Source: Candidatus Avispirillum faecium | GTDB lineage: Bacteria > Bacillota > Clostridia > Oscillospirales > CAG-272 | DNA length: 64,000 bases | Assembly (NCBI GenBank): GCA_904396155.1 | Contig: CAJFOI010000032.1 | Span: 1-64,000, forward strand | Reading direction: 5' to 3' | Part shown: one piece after another, positions 44,906 through 54,507 of the stretch | How the letters are laid out: every line of letters starts with the position of its first letter | How positions within the stretch are numbered: the first letter of the stretch is position 1 | Notes under the pieces: model-generated | The model's database searches: none | What the model saw: only the letters and a program-made list of their open reading frames with translations | What the model was told of the DNA's origin: nothing | Position numbers and translations under genes: made by a program

Positions 44906-46704
44906 CAGATTTGTGTGGCGGTGAGAACAGTCCCTTTTTCGGGCTGTTCCGTGAGCTGCATTTGGTAGGGGAGCACGCCCTGCTGCCGCAGCTTTGCTGC
45001 GCAGGCCGCTGCATATTCCTCACGTTCCATGGGGGAGAGGTACTTTTCACTGGGATTGAAGAACAGCACCTCCGCAATACATCCGCTGCCTGCGCCGCCG
45101 AACAAAGAAGGGATTCTGCTGTATTCGGACAGAGAGGACGGGTCCAGATTGGCAGTAATGATGCGGATGGTCACATTGGCTGCTTCCGCGATCAGCCGAT
45201 GCAGCGCAAATACCCGCTGCGTTTCCGGAACTACGGGAGCTGCGGCAAAGCGGTCATAGATCTCTTCAAAAGAGCCTAGGTCGGCAGTACTGCGCATATA
45301 GATCCCGCCTTCCTCTCTGGGATCGAACCAGGCGACGGTGCAGCGATGTCCGTGTCGGATCTCATTTTGCACACTTGCCACAGCGATTTCCGCTACGCTG
45401 TCCGCACAAAGCTCAGGCATTTCATCGGAAATATCCGGCAAAGGCGCACCGCCCCAGGCACGGATGGCAGCATCCATTTCTCCGGCGCCGATTTCCGTCA
45501 TGTCGCCGTCGATCTCTTCCAGAAGCTTTTGCACGACGGCATCTTCTGTTTCGATCTGCTCCCGAAGCAAGGCCTGTTCCTTTTCCCGCTGCGCGGCGTC
45601 CTCGTTGCGCTTTTGTTCTTTTTGCGGATCCATTCTTTTCACTCGTACCCGCTTTCGCGCAGTGGCTCGAATCAGGGAATCGATCTCGTCCATCGACTGG
45701 ACAAACGAGGCGCTGTTGCCGGCCTGAAGGCGCCGGCGACGCTTTGCGGCCTGCCGCCGATTGGCAAGCCGTTGCCGGAAGCTTTGAAGATTTTGACTTG
45801 CCGCGGCGTTCCATGCTTCTGCCTTGTCAGCGATTTTGTGCATACGCAGCTCGGGAAGTACCGCCTTCCGCTCCCGCTTTTTCAAAAGCTGCCGCAGCCG
45901 CTTTTGTTTGCGGGCTTTTTCCACCTCCAGGGGGGGCGTGGGTGCCGCGAAATCTACAAAAATATACACATGCTGGTCGTCGTTGGTGTTATAATCCCGT
46001 ACCTGCAGCTCCTGGGCTTTAGAGGAGAGCTTCCAGTGAACGGATTTCATGGTATCTCCCATGCGGTAGTCCCGTATATTTGCCTGCTCCGATTGCTCCT
46101 GCGTGGTTTGCATACGGGCAAGGGGAGAGGGAATATCGGACATGGCGGTTTTTGCGGATGCGTCCAGGATCAGCCGGCGGGGCAGCACCGTCACATTGCT
46201 GTAATTGTTTACATCGATGCGTGTGCGAAAGAGCCGCAGATAATCATATAGATAAATCTCCTGTACACCGATCTCGTAAAGCCCCCGATAGCGGAATCGG
46301 ACCGTATCTTGAATACGGTGCATTCCCAGTGGAATCAGAGACAAAACAAGTTTTTGACGCAGGCTGCGTACACCGTTCGGCTGTGGGAGGTTGATCACCG
46401 CTTCCACAAAGGGCAGGGGAAGAGGGGAAGCATTGATTACGCGGATTTCATATTCCACCGGTGCCATTTTTTCGCATCGATTGGTATCGGAAGATACATA
46501 GACCTGAACAGACGCTCTGCCGATCATCAAAAGCAGAAAGGAGAGCAGCGGCGCCAGTACAAGAAACCAGAAGAACACGGCGGATGCGGTATTTCGCAGC
46601 ACCTGTGTAAAAACCAGCGCAAGGAGCAGGAGAATACAGTAAAGAAGTGCATATGGTCGGGGCAGCAGCGCCGGAGCGCGTTTGTGTCGTTTTTTATCAG
46701 CCAT
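44905..46704 (-). CDS. DUF58 (vWA-like) protein with a basic helical insertion
   Basis: 599 residues; typical DUF58 proteins are about 300-430. Two membrane segments near the N-terminus (about 14-62) are followed by the DUF58 signature RMGDTMKSVHWKLSSKAQEL and YIFVDFAAP. The vWA-like domain is then split by about 170 inserted residues (about 257-425), first very basic (KARKQKRLRQLLKKRERK and RRQAAKRRRRLQ), later acidic. The fold resumes at VASVQNEIRHGHRCTVAWF. AAGAAGG precedes the ATG. It is the middle gene of moxR-DUF58-transglutaminase. The insertion parallels the one in the next gene. Confidence 0.85.
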   Translation of the reverse strand: MADKKRHKRAPALLPRPYALLYCILLLLALVFTQVLRNTASAVFFWFLVLAPLLSFLLLMIGRASVQVYVSSDTNRCEKMAPVEYEIRVINASPLPLPFVEAVINLPQPNGVRSLRQKLVLSLIPLGMHRIQDTVRFRYRGLYEIGVQEIYLYDYLRLFRTRIDVNNYSNVTVLPRRLILDASAKTAMSDIPSPLARMQTTQEQSEQANIRDYRMGDTMKSVHWKLSSKAQELQVRDYNTNDDQHVYIFVDFAAPTPPLEVEKARKQKRLRQLLKKRERKAVLPELRMHKIADKAEAWNAAASQNLQSFRQRLANRRQAAKRRRRLQAGNSASFVQSMDEIDSLIRATARKRVRVKRMDPQKEQKRNEDAAQREKEQALLREQIETEDAVVQKLLEEIDGDMTEIGAGEMDAAIRAWGGAPLPDISDEMPELCADSVAEIAVASVQNEIRHGHRCTVAWFDPREEGGIYMRSTADLGSFEEIYDRFAAAPVVPETQRVFALHRLIAEAANVTIRIITANLDPSSLSEYSRIPSLFGGAGSGCIAEVLFFNPSEKYLSPMEREEYAAACAAKLRQQGVLPYQMQLTEQPEKGTVLTATQI

Positions 46705-46715
46705 GGGATGCCTTC

Positions 46716-47699
46716 TTATCTCTGCGTTTTATAAGGAACTTCCACATTGCGGGCTACTTCGGCCAGTGCTTCGGCGGCGCCGGTCTGATTCAGCCGTGCT
46801 TCCTGGCTGAGGATGATCCTGTGGGCGACGGCGGGAACAAACAAAGCGGACACGTCCTCTGCCAGAACGTAGTCTCTTCCACGAATAAAAGCATATGCCT
46901 GGGACAGTTTCATCAGCGCAAGGGAAGCCCGGGGGGAAGCGCCCAGGGAGATGGACTTCGCATTTCGTGTGGCGGCCACCAGCTGCACGATATACCGGCT
47001 GATTTCGCCGGATACGGTGACGGTGGAAATGATCTGGCGCAGTCGTTGGATGGAATCTGCATCTGTGATGGATTCCACCTTCAGGAGAGGATTTTCGGTC
47101 TTCCGGTCGGAAATGATGGACATTTCCTCTGCTTCTGTGGGGTATCCCATGGACAGGCGCATGATAAACCGGTCCAATTGCGCTTCCGGCAGGGGATATG
47201 TACCGATGTAGCCGGAGGGATTTTGCGTTGCGATTACCATGAAGGGGGTGGGAATTGTATAGGTCTGTCCGTCTACTGTGACTTGCCCTTCCTCCATGGC
47301 TTCCAAAAGAGCGGATTGGGTTTTGGGGGAAGCCCGGTTGATTTCGTCGGCCAGGAGAATGTTGCACATCACAAGCCCTTCCCGAAATTCAAATTGCTCC
47401 TTGGATCGGTTATATATGTTGAATCCTGTGATATCTGAGGCCATCACGTCCGGGGTGAACTGGGCCCGCTTAAAGGAGAGACCGGCTGCCCTGGACAGAG
47501 CAGCTGCCAGAGTGGTTTTTCCCACTCCCGGGACATCTTCAATCAGCACGTGTCCTCCGGCCAGCATGGAAGTGATCAGCAGAACAATTTCATTGTGTTT
47601 GCCTACTACTACTTTTTCCACTTCTGCAATCAGAGACTGTATCAATGTATTTGCCTCTACGGCAGCCTGCATGTTTTCTCCGGAATAGTCATAGTTCAT
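46716..47699 (-). CDS. MoxR-family AAA+ ATPase
   Basis: 327 residues. Walker A GVGKTT in the segment HVLIEDVPGVGKTTLAAAL, Walker B ILLADEINRASPKTQSALLEAMEE, sensor 1 MVIATQNP, and the Arg-rich lid domain place it in the MoxR group, chaperone-like ATPases that activate complexes with vWA proteins. It heads the operon; the DUF58 gene starts 11 bases downstream. The ATG at 47699 has no ribosome binding site of its own. Instead a 10-codon ORF with a strong site ends on it (TATGA overlap), so translation is probably by re-initiation. Confidence 0.93.
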   Translation of the reverse strand: MNYDYSGENMQAAVEANTLIQSLIAEVEKVVVGKHNEIVLLITSMLAGGHVLIEDVPGVGKTTLAAALSRAAGLSFKRAQFTPDVMASDITGFNIYNRSKEQFEFREGLVMCNILLADEINRASPKTQSALLEAMEEGQVTVDGQTYTIPTPFMVIATQNPSGYIGTYPLPEAQLDRFIMRLSMGYPTEAEEMSIISDRKTENPLLKVESITDADSIQRLRQIISTVTVSGEISRYIVQLVAATRNAKSISLGASPRASLALMKLSQAYAFIRGRDYVLAEDVSALFVPAVAHRIILSQEARLNQTGAAEALAEVARNVEVPYKTQR

Positions 47700-47728
47700 A
47701 GATTTTGCTTATGCCATGCGCCTTGCAT
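47696..47728 (-). CDS. 10-residue leader peptide coupled to moxR
   Basis: AGGAGGA is followed, three bases later, by ATG and ten codons reading MQGAWHKQNL. The TGA overlaps the moxR ATG. The moxR ATG lies about 30 bases from the only good ribosome binding site, so the short frame is likely translated and delivers ribosomes to moxR. Whether the peptide itself senses anything is unknown. The spacing from AGGAGG to this ATG is short, which lowers confidence. Confidence 0.45.
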   Translation of the reverse strand: MQGAWHKQNL

Positions 47729-47785
47729 GGATCCTCCTGTGTAAAATCCGATTCCTTGTCAAAAAGAACAAGAATACTTGATATA

Positions 47786-47814
47786 AGTATAGCATGTATT
47801 GTTCAAAAATACAA
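47786..47814 (-). promoter_or_regulatory. Promoter of the moxR operon
   Basis: On the minus strand TTGTAT (plus 47809-47814), a 17-base spacer and TATACT (47786-47791), about 60 bases before the leader peptide. Confidence 0.6.
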
Positions 47815-47909
47815 TAATTTATCAATATTTTTCAAAAAAGTCTCTCAAAAACGATCATTTTATTCTATACTGGGGTAGAATATTTTTTTGATTTTTTTGT
47901 ATTATTTGC

Positions 47910-47957
47910 TTGACAAATGGGAAATTTTTGCTAAAATAAGAATAGGAATCATTCTTA
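47910..47957 (+). promoter_or_regulatory. Promoter with overlapping palindromic operator of the Fur-family gene
   Basis: TTGACA (47910-47915) and TAAAAT (47932-47937) with a 16-base spacer. Directly on the -10 begins TAAGAAT-AGGAATC-ATTCTTA (47937-47957), a perfect 7-bp inverted repeat with a 7-base centre, much like Fur/PerR-type boxes. Autoregulation by the gene product is likely. Confidence 0.65.
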
Positions 47958-47973
47958 AAAAGCAGGGATATTT

Positions 47974-48357
47974 ATGACAATGCAGCGAAGGGCTCTTTTG
48001 CGTGCTTTTGAAGCTGCGGGGAAAACGCACCCCACTGCGGAGACGCTTTACCATCTGGCAAAAAAAGAACAGCCGCGGATTTCCATGGGAACAGTATACA
48101 GAAATCTGGCGGACATGTGTGCCAGGGGAGAAGTCTTGCGTATATCCGTCAGCGATGGCCCGGACCGTTACGACAGGGATCTTTCCAAACACGACCATGC
48201 GGTGTGCCGCGTCTGCGGGCGTCTGTTTGATTTGCCTGCGGGTGTTGTATATATCCCGGACCGATGTATTCCCAAGGAATGTCGTCTTTTGGATAGCCGT
48301 CTTCTTTTACAATGTATATGTTCAGCGTGTGAGAAAAGCACCTGTTCGGACATATAA
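47974..48357 (+). CDS. Fur-family transcriptional repressor, probably PerR-like
   Basis: 127 residues. The N-terminal winged helix has [19 protein letters not shown], the usual Fur recognition-helix pattern, then [19 protein letters not shown], with the regulatory-metal His residues and the first structural CxxC; the second CxxC is CSAC near the C-terminus. The adjacent rubrerythrin gene and the palindrome over the promoter favour a peroxide-sensing PerR role rather than Fur or Zur, but residues alone do not settle this. AGGGATA lies seven bases before the ATG. Confidence 0.88.
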   Translation: MTMQRRALLRAFEAAGKTHPTAETLYHLAKKEQPRISMGTVYRNLADMCARGEVLRISVSDGPDRYDRDLSKHDHAVCRVCGRLFDLPAGVVYIPDRCIPKECRLLDSRLLLQCICSACEKSTCSDI

Positions 48358-48478
48358 GATCTTAGCAGAAACGGTCTTTGGAAAAATACGTCCCGGAGAC
48401 CGGTGCGTTGGAGCGAGGCGGCGCTCCGACACGCACGCCGTATCCGCCACAGCAAATATGAGAAAGGCAGGTAGAAAA

Positions 48479-49015
48479 ATGGAGTTGAAGGGATCCAAGA
48501 CAGAGCAGAATCTGATGACGGCTTTTGCCGGCGAATCACAGGCGACGAACAAATATGCATACTATGCATCCAAAGCGAAAAAAGACGGCTATCAGCAGAT
48601 CGCCGCGATTTTTGAAGAGACTTCCATGAATGAGCGGGAACACGCGAAAATGTGGTACAAGCTTCTCCACGGCGGCATTGGCACCACTGCCGAAAATCTT
48701 AAAATGGCAGCAGAGGGAGAAAACTATGAGTGGACCGACATGTATGCCACCTTCGCAAAGGAGGCAAGAGAAGAGGGCTTTGAATACATAGCAAAGCTTT
48801 TTGAAGGGGTAGCGCAGGTGGAAAAGGAGCATGAGGCGCGGTATTTGAAGCTTTTGGAAAATGTACAGGGCGGTCTGGTATTCTCCAGAGATGGAGACAT
48901 GATCTGGCAGTGCCGCAACTGCGGGCATATTGAGATCGGCAAAACGGCGCCGGAGGTATGTCCGGTTTGCGCGCATCCGCAGAGCTATTTCCAGATTAAG
49001 GCGGAAAATTATTAA
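48479..49015 (+). CDS. rbr: Rubrerythrin
   Basis: 178 residues. An N-terminal ferritin-like four-helix domain with EExxH-type iron ligands ([42 protein letters not shown]) is followed by a rubredoxin-like domain with CRNCG and CPVCA. It reduces hydrogen peroxide in anaerobes using electrons passed through the rubredoxin site. The ATG at 48479 is preceded by AGGCAGGT. It is 121 bases after the Fur-family gene, probably in the same regulon, and is followed by a repeat cluster. Confidence 0.95.
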   Translation: MELKGSKTEQNLMTAFAGESQATNKYAYYASKAKKDGYQQIAAIFEETSMNEREHAKMWYKLLHGGIGTTAENLKMAAEGENYEWTDMYATFAKEAREEGFEYIAKLFEGVAQVEKEHEARYLKLLENVQGGLVFSRDGDMIWQCRNCGHIEIGKTAPEVCPVCAHPQSYFQIKAENY

Positions 49016-49037
49016 TAATTGAAATTCTTTTTGAGAA

Positions 49038-49360
49038 CAATCCCCCAGTCGGCTGATGCCGACTTGCCCCCTTTGCACAAGGGGGCCTTTTATTTTTATA
49101 AAAATCAAAAGGATTATTTACATTCGGTGAGCATAAGAGGACCAAAAAGAAAAGCCTCCCCCGTGCGGGAGCTGCATAGCAGACCCGGGGGAGGTGGCAC
49201 GGCAAAGCCGTGACGGAAGGGGTGTTATTGCAAAACAATCCCCCAGTCGGCTGACGCCGACTTGCCCCCTTTACACAGGGGGTTCTTTACAGTCAAAGCC
49301 TTCCCAGGAGTTGCTACGCAACTCCTGGGAAGGCGTCAGCGCAGCGGACGGAGGGGTTAT
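49038..49360. repeat. Second cluster of palindromic intergenic repeats
   Basis: This 380-base gap holds four units: CAATCCCCCAGTCGGCTG...AAGGGGGCC (49038-49088); AAGCCTCCCCCGTGCGGG...GGGGGAGG with a GGCACGGC/GCCGTGAC tail (49155-49222); a near copy of the first (49236-49288); and AAGCCTTCCCAGGAGTTG...CAACTCCTGGGAAGG (49297-49342), a 17-bp-arm palindrome, with a GACGGAGGGGTT tail. Two types alternate, as at the other clusters. A hairpin here may also end rbr transcription. No gene is present. Confidence 0.8.
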
Positions 49361-49398
49361 AAAAACAATTTTTTTGGAATTTCTCTGTCTAACAAAAT

Positions 49399-50757
49399 TC
49401 AGTTTTTCAGGCTTTGCATGGGGGCAGGAATCCGTCCGCCTCTCGCAATAAACTTTGCGGGAGACTCGTTTTTATTCAGCCGCATCACCGGTCCGCTGCC
49501 CAGCAGACCGCCGAATTCCAAAGAGTCTCCGATATCTTTTCCAATGGCCGGGATAATGCGCACGGCAGTGGTCTTGGTATTGACCATACCGATGGCAGCC
49601 TCGTCTGCGATGATCGCAGAGATCACTTCCGGTTTTGTGTCGCCGGGAACGACGATCATATCCAGCCCTACGGAACATACACTGGTCATAGCTTCCAGCT
49701 TTTCGATACTCAACACACCAGACTGCGCCGCTGCGATCATGCCGGCGTCCTCCGACACCGGTATGAAGGCGCCGGACAGACCTCCCACATTGGAGGACGC
49801 CATGACGCCGCCCTTCTTTACCGCATCATTGAGGAGCGCCAGTGCGGCGGTGGTACCATGGGTGCCGCACATTTCCAGACCCATTTCTTCTAAAATGTGG
49901 GCAACGGAGTCCCCCACTGCCGGCGTGGGTGCCAGGGACAGGTCTACAATACCGAAGGGAACATCCAGCCGTTTGGATGCTTCCGTACCTACCAACTGCC
50001 CCATCCGGGTGATCTTAAAGGCCGTTTTTTTGATGATGTCCGCGACCCGGTTCAGATCTGCATCCGGATACTTGGACAGCGCTGCCCGTACAACACCAGG
50101 GCCGGACACGCCCACGTTCAGAACACAATCGGGCTCGCCGACGCCATGGAAAGCACCTGCCATAAAGGGATTGTCCTCGGGAGCGTTGCAAAACACCACC
50201 AGCTTTGCCGGACCAATACAGTTTTTGTCGGCAGTATATCTGGCCGCATCCGTGATCACCTGTCCCATCAGCGCGACTGCGTCCATGTTGATGCCAGCTT
50301 TCGTGGTGCCTACATTTACAGAGGAACAAACCTGATCTGTTTCACGCAATGCCTGAGGAATAGAGCGAATCAATTCCAGATCTCCTGCGGAAAAGCCTTT
50401 GTGTACCAGAGCGGAATAACCGCCGATAAAATTGACGCCGATTTCCTTGCCCGCCTGATCCAGCACGCGCGCATACTTTACCGGGTCTCCCCCGCTGGCA
50501 GCCAGCAGCATGGCGATAGGGGTGACGGATACTCTTTTGTTGATAATGGGAATTCCGTACAGTTGGGAGATATCTTCCCCCACCCTAACCAGGTTTCCGG
50601 CTTTGCGCAGGATCTTGTCATACACCTTTTTGCAGGAGGCGTCGATATCGCTGTCACAGCAGTCCAGCAGAGAGATCCCCATGGTGATGGTGCGAATGTC
50701 CAGGTTTTCGTTCTGGATCATGTGGATGGTTTCCATTATGTCGCCTAAGTTCAGCAT
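49399..50757 (-). CDS. UPF0210/PFL family protein (DUF711)
   Basis: 452 residues matching the PFL family: [20 protein letters not shown] at the start, then [24 protein letters not shown], and Gly-rich turns such as [13 protein letters not shown]. The structure resembles pyruvate formate-lyase-like barrels, but the activity is unproven. Together with the ACT protein immediately upstream it forms the conserved UPF0210-UPF0237 pair of Firmicutes. GAGGGGGT before the ATG supports the start. The pair is separated by only 10 bases. Confidence 0.92.
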   Translation of the reverse strand: MLNLGDIMETIHMIQNENLDIRTITMGISLLDCCDSDIDASCKKVYDKILRKAGNLVRVGEDISQLYGIPIINKRVSVTPIAMLLAASGGDPVKYARVLDQAGKEIGVNFIGGYSALVHKGFSAGDLELIRSIPQALRETDQVCSSVNVGTTKAGINMDAVALMGQVITDAARYTADKNCIGPAKLVVFCNAPEDNPFMAGAFHGVGEPDCVLNVGVSGPGVVRAALSKYPDADLNRVADIIKKTAFKITRMGQLVGTEASKRLDVPFGIVDLSLAPTPAVGDSVAHILEEMGLEMCGTHGTTAALALLNDAVKKGGVMASSNVGGLSGAFIPVSEDAGMIAAAQSGVLSIEKLEAMTSVCSVGLDMIVVPGDTKPEVISAIIADEAAIGMVNTKTTAVRIIPAIGKDIGDSLEFGGLLGSGPVMRLNKNESPAKFIARGGRIPAPMQSLKN

Positions 50758-50767
50758 GGGTACCCCC

Positions 50768-51037
50768 TCAAATTCTGTGCATGGAGTTGAAAATGTCTTC
50801 GTGCATGATATTGATTTGCATGCCGATCTGGTCGCTGAGCGTCTCCAGATCGCCTCTCAGATGCATGAAATTACAATCCTTGTCCGATATATCCAGCATC
50901 ATGACCATGACAAACATGTCCTGGAGAATCGACTGATTTACATCTACTACATTGGCGCGGTTTTCAAAACAGACGGCACTGACTTTTGCCAGGATGCCAA
51001 AGGTGTCTTTCCCGATTACAGAAACAATTGCACGCAT
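50768..51037 (-). CDS. ACT-domain protein, UPF0237
   Basis: 89 residues, a single ACT domain: [20 protein letters not shown], then [21 protein letters not shown] domains bind amino acids or similar small ligands, usually as dimers. It is encoded just before the UPF0210 gene and is its probable regulatory partner. GGAGGAAAAT-like purines precede the ATG at 51037. Confidence 0.93.
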   Translation of the reverse strand: MRAIVSVIGKDTFGILAKVSAVCFENRANVVDVNQSILQDMFVMVMMLDISDKDCNFMHLRGDLETLSDQIGMQINIMHEDIFNSMHRI

Positions 51038-51054
51038 ATTTTCCTCCCGATTTT

Positions 51055-51963
51055 TTATTTTACAACTTTTTCCCCGTCAAACCAAAGGATGCCGTAGCCG
51101 GCACCGGATACGCCGCCTTTGGCGAGCCAGTCTGCATATCTGCGGCGCAAGGAGGTGTCTCTGGGCAGCAGGGCGGGATCGCCGGGGTAATTCATATTAT
51201 AGATTCGCCAGCATTCGCTGAATCCCGGGTTTTCTATATTGTTTACGATTTCAAAGTCGCTTTGGAAGCGGATGATGTTGGAATCCGGCGGCAGAAACTC
51301 TTTCATCCTGTCGTAAAGCAGCCAGGATCCACATATGATGGGCAAAAGTCCTTGGATGGTCAGAGAATTGTAAAAGCGATAGGCGCGCCTGTAGGAATCC
51401 AGCACGTCCTCGTGGCGCAGCGGGCTGCCGGAGGGAATGTGCGTATTCAGCACCTCTTTCTCGTCGCGTTTCATCGTGATGCCGTGCCCGCTGTAAACAT
51501 CGGTCAGATAATAGGTGGTCTTTTCAAATTGCAGCCGTCCCAGGGCAAACCGGGTCATTTTGAAAAAGCCGTCAAACCAAAAGGCTACAAATGTACCCCA
51601 AATGCCGTGTAAGGCGTGGCATTCATTTAGTTTATACAAGAGATCCATCATGGAGTCATGCCATATGGATTCGTCGATCCCTTTTTCCTTGTAGCGCAGA
51701 CGCAGGGGTTCTGCAAGGCAGGCATACAAAAGAAACTGGGCCGTATATTCGTGCACGCCGGCTGCGGCACCGGCCGCCGCGGCATCCTGATTGGCAACGT
51801 CAAATTTGATTTCTCTGCCGCCTTTGTACGCGTCGATGTGTGCCAGCAGCAGTTCGGCGGCCTTGGGGTTTGCAAACAGCCGATCATATTCCGAAAGGAG
51901 GAAGGCCTTTGCTTTTTCTGGATACGGAAACTGATTCAGAAAATTTATAAGTGTTGTTTTCAT
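51055..51963 (-). CDS. Acyltransferase-like protein (NAT_N/GNAT-like C-terminal type)
   Basis: 302 residues. The segment RFALGRLQFEKTTYY and the later HIPSGSPLRHEDVLDSYRRAYRFY resemble the GNAT-like C-terminal domain of a family of putative acyltransferases in gut Clostridia, with a helical N-terminal domain before it. No catalytic proof. It lies 17 bases upstream of the ACT gene on the same strand, so it probably leads that operon. The ATG at 51963 follows AAGAAAGAAG. Confidence 0.6.
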   Translation of the reverse strand: MKTTLINFLNQFPYPEKAKAFLLSEYDRLFANPKAAELLLAHIDAYKGGREIKFDVANQDAAAAGAAAGVHEYTAQFLLYACLAEPLRLRYKEKGIDESIWHDSMMDLLYKLNECHALHGIWGTFVAFWFDGFFKMTRFALGRLQFEKTTYYLTDVYSGHGITMKRDEKEVLNTHIPSGSPLRHEDVLDSYRRAYRFYNSLTIQGLLPIICGSWLLYDRMKEFLPPDSNIIRFQSDFEIVNNIENPGFSECWRIYNMNYPGDPALLPRDTSLRRRYADWLAKGGVSGAGYGILWFDGEKVVK

Positions 51964-52090
51964 AGTTTCTTCTTTCTTTGTGCAATGTAAATCTTTTCAC
52001 ATTATACGGTACCAAGAAAAAAAAAGCAAGAGCGGGACAGGCAAAAAACGGAGAAATATTGCGTTTTTCGCAGGGATTTTGAAAAAGGAA

Positions 52091-52119
52091 TTGTATTTAT
52101 TGAAGAAATATGCTATACT
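52091..52119 (+). promoter_or_regulatory. Promoter of the XRE-cupin/acyl-CoA synthetase operon
   Basis: TTGTAT (52091-52096), a 17-base spacer and TATACT (52114-52119), about 45 bases before the start codon. Confidence 0.65.
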
Positions 52120-52167
52120 GCTTGTAAATTCCCCCGGTGGGTTTTACCTTTTGAAAGGAGCGGCGCC

Positions 52168-52716
52168 ATGTTTGGTGAATTGAAAATGATCGCTTCCCGT
52201 ATACGCGAAATGCGGGAGATTTTGGGGATACCTGCAAAGGTGATTGCCGAAAATATCGGAACCAGTGAAGCGGAATACCTCGCCTATGAGAACGGTGAGG
52301 ACGATATCCCGGTGGGCAAGCTGTACTTGATTGCCGGTGAATTCGGAGTGGATCCTACGGTACTGCTCTGCGGAGACGGCCCCCGCATGGCGGATTACAC
52401 CATTGTCCGGGGAGGCCGCGGCGTCAGTGTGGAGCGTTTTGCCGGGTATCAGTTTACCTCTCTCGCTTACAATTTTATCGGCAGGGAGATGGAACCGATG
52501 ATTGTGTCTCTTCTGCCTTCTTCGGAAAAGCCGGAGCTTGTAACCCATGAGGGACAGGAGTTTAATTATGTGCTCAAGGGCTCTGTTATTGTGACCATCG
52601 GAGAGCGGGAGCATGTGCTCCATGCGGGGGACAGCATTTATTTCAATCCCGGAATCCCGCACGGGCAGCACTGTGTGGACGGGCCGGCAGAGTTTCTCAC
52701 CGTCATCAACGAATGA
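52168..52716 (+). CDS. XRE-family regulator with C-terminal cupin domain
   Basis: 182 residues. The N-terminal helix-turn-helix (about 8-62: IREMREILGIPAKVIAENIG, then TSEAEYLAYENG) is followed by a cupin beta-barrel with HEGQEFNYVLKGSVIVTIGE, then AGDSIYFNPGIPHGQ. The cupin probably senses a small ligand. Such regulators are regularly found next to AMP-forming acyl-CoA synthetases and likely control them. GAAAGGAG lies eight bases before the ATG. It is 49 bases from the synthetase gene. Confidence 0.9.
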   Translation: MFGELKMIASRIREMREILGIPAKVIAENIGTSEAEYLAYENGEDDIPVGKLYLIAGEFGVDPTVLLCGDGPRMADYTIVRGGRGVSVERFAGYQFTSLAYNFIGREMEPMIVSLLPSSEKPELVTHEGQEFNYVLKGSVIVTIGEREHVLHAGDSIYFNPGIPHGQHCVDGPAEFLTVINE

Positions 52717-52765
52717 TGCACTGACAGGAATAAATTGTAAAGTACAGGAAAGGCGTGGTTGTCCA

Positions 52766-54457
52766 ATGAATCTTTTGTCCAAATTTTTGCCTCGTATAGA
52801 ATTTGACTCCTATGCGGATTTTAAGAAAAATTACAAAGTAAATGTACCGGAAAACTTTAATTTTGGATACGATGTGGTAGATGAATATGCTCGTATATGC
52901 CCGGAGAAGCAGGCGCTGATCCACGTGGACGAAAGCGACGTGATCACGCGCTATAACTTCGGTCAGATCAAGCGCCTTTCCGATCAGTGTGCAAATGTGT
53001 TTGCCTCCTGCGGCATCGGCCGTGGGGACGTGGTGATGATGATGATGAAGGAGCGCCCGGAGGCATGGTTGATCATCATTGCCCTGGCAAAGCTGGGGGC
53101 TACTGTTATACCGGCAACTTATCAGCTGACCCCCAAGGATATCATCTATCGCTGCGCATGTGCAGAGGTAAAAATGATCTGTATAGCAGAGGATGAGGAT
53201 GTGATCCGACACGTGCGCGACAGCCGGGATGCCTGTCCGAACGTGGAGACCATTGCCTTGGTGGGGGACGATGTCACCGCTCGGTTTGGCGATGAATTTC
53301 TGGATTTCCGCGCGCAGATGTATGCGGCATCGGCAGACTTTGTGCGTCCTGTGGGAGAGCGTGCACCCAGGCCAGACGATACCATGCTCATTTACTTTTC
53401 CTCCGGGACGACAGGTATGCCCAAAATGATCGCGCACAACTTTACATATCCCCTGGGGCATATCACTACGGCAAAATACTGGCAGCATGTGGAGGATGAC
53501 GGGATCCATTTCACCATGGCGGACTCCGGCTGGGCAAAGTTCGGCTGGGGGAAAATATTCGGACAGTGGATCGCCGGCAGTGCACTGGTTGCATTTGATA
53601 CAGGGCGGTTCCATCCGGATTTTCTCATGCGTATTATTGGTGAAGTGCGTCCTACCACTTTCTGTGCGCCTCCTACCGTATATCGTTTTTTGATCAAGGA
53701 AGATTTGTCCAAAGGAGATTTTTCTTCTATTCACCACTGCACGACAGCGGGTGAGCCGTTGAATCCGGAGGTGTTCTATCGGTTTAAGGAAGCTGCCGGG
53801 TTGGAGATTCACGAGGGGTTTGGGCAATCTGAAACTTCTGTCATTGTGGCAAATTTTGGGTGGGACCCCATTAAACTGGGCTCTACCGGCTTGCCTTCGC
53901 CTCTTTATGATATTGATATTGTCGATGACGCGGGAAATCCTTGTGAGGACGGAACGGTAGGCAGAATTGTTGTGAGAAATGCAAGCACCGATCATCCGGT
54001 AGGGCTCTTCACGGATTACAGGAAAGATCCCGCGGCGATGGAAAAAGCCTGGCGGGATGGAATGTACGATACCGGTGATCTGGCCTGGAGAGATTCCGAC
54101 GGGTATTTGTGGTTTGAGGGCCGTTCGGATGATGTCATCAAATGCTCCGGCTATCGGATTGGGCCTTTCGAGGTGGAAAGTGCGCTGATGACGCATCCTT
54201 CCGTTTTGGAATGTGCTGTAACTGCTGCGCCGGATCCCATTCGCGGTCAGGTAGTAAAGGCGACGGTGGTTCTTGCCAGGGGCTTCATTCCGTCGGAGGA
54301 ACTGAAAAAAGAGCTGCAAAATCATGTAAAAAAGGTGACTGCACCTTATAAATATCCCCGCATTGTGGAGTTTACTGCGGAATTGCCTAAGACTACCAGC
54401 GGAAAGATCCGTCGTACGGAAATTCGGGAAAAAGACGCGGGAAGAGGGCAGGCATAA
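52766..54457 (+). CDS. AMP-forming acyl-CoA synthetase (medium-chain type)
   Basis: 563 residues of the ANL superfamily. It activates a carboxylic acid with ATP and CoA through an acyl-adenylate. Motifs: the P-loop-like YFSSGTTGMPKM, then HEGFGQSETS, YDTGDLAWRDSDGYLWFEGRSDD (read in parts), GYRIGPFEVESAL, and the C-terminal catalytic Lys in KTTSGKIRR. The chain is closest to the medium-chain (butyrate or branched acid) group. I start at the ATG at 52766 with AGGAAAGG upstream. It forms a unit with the XRE-cupin regulator. Confidence 0.9.
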   Translation: MNLLSKFLPRIEFDSYADFKKNYKVNVPENFNFGYDVVDEYARICPEKQALIHVDESDVITRYNFGQIKRLSDQCANVFASCGIGRGDVVMMMMKERPEAWLIIIALAKLGATVIPATYQLTPKDIIYRCACAEVKMICIAEDEDVIRHVRDSRDACPNVETIALVGDDVTARFGDEFLDFRAQMYAASADFVRPVGERAPRPDDTMLIYFSSGTTGMPKMIAHNFTYPLGHITTAKYWQHVEDDGIHFTMADSGWAKFGWGKIFGQWIAGSALVAFDTGRFHPDFLMRIIGEVRPTTFCAPPTVYRFLIKEDLSKGDFSSIHHCTTAGEPLNPEVFYRFKEAAGLEIHEGFGQSETSVIVANFGWDPIKLGSTGLPSPLYDIDIVDDAGNPCEDGTVGRIVVRNASTDHPVGLFTDYRKDPAAMEKAWRDGMYDTGDLAWRDSDGYLWFEGRSDDVIKCSGYRIGPFEVESALMTHPSVLECAVTAAPDPIRGQVVKATVVLARGFIPSEELKKELQNHVKKVTAPYKYPRIVEFTAELPKTTSGKIRRTEIREKDAGRGQA

Positions 54458-54507
54458 GCCTGTTTGGGCAAAATTTCTCATTTTAAGATCAGAGTCGATA
54501 GCAAACA

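Noticed and set aside
49038-49360. CRISPR array
   Set aside because: The repeats are palindromic units of two kinds with irregular spacing and no cas genes; they match the other intergenic clusters.
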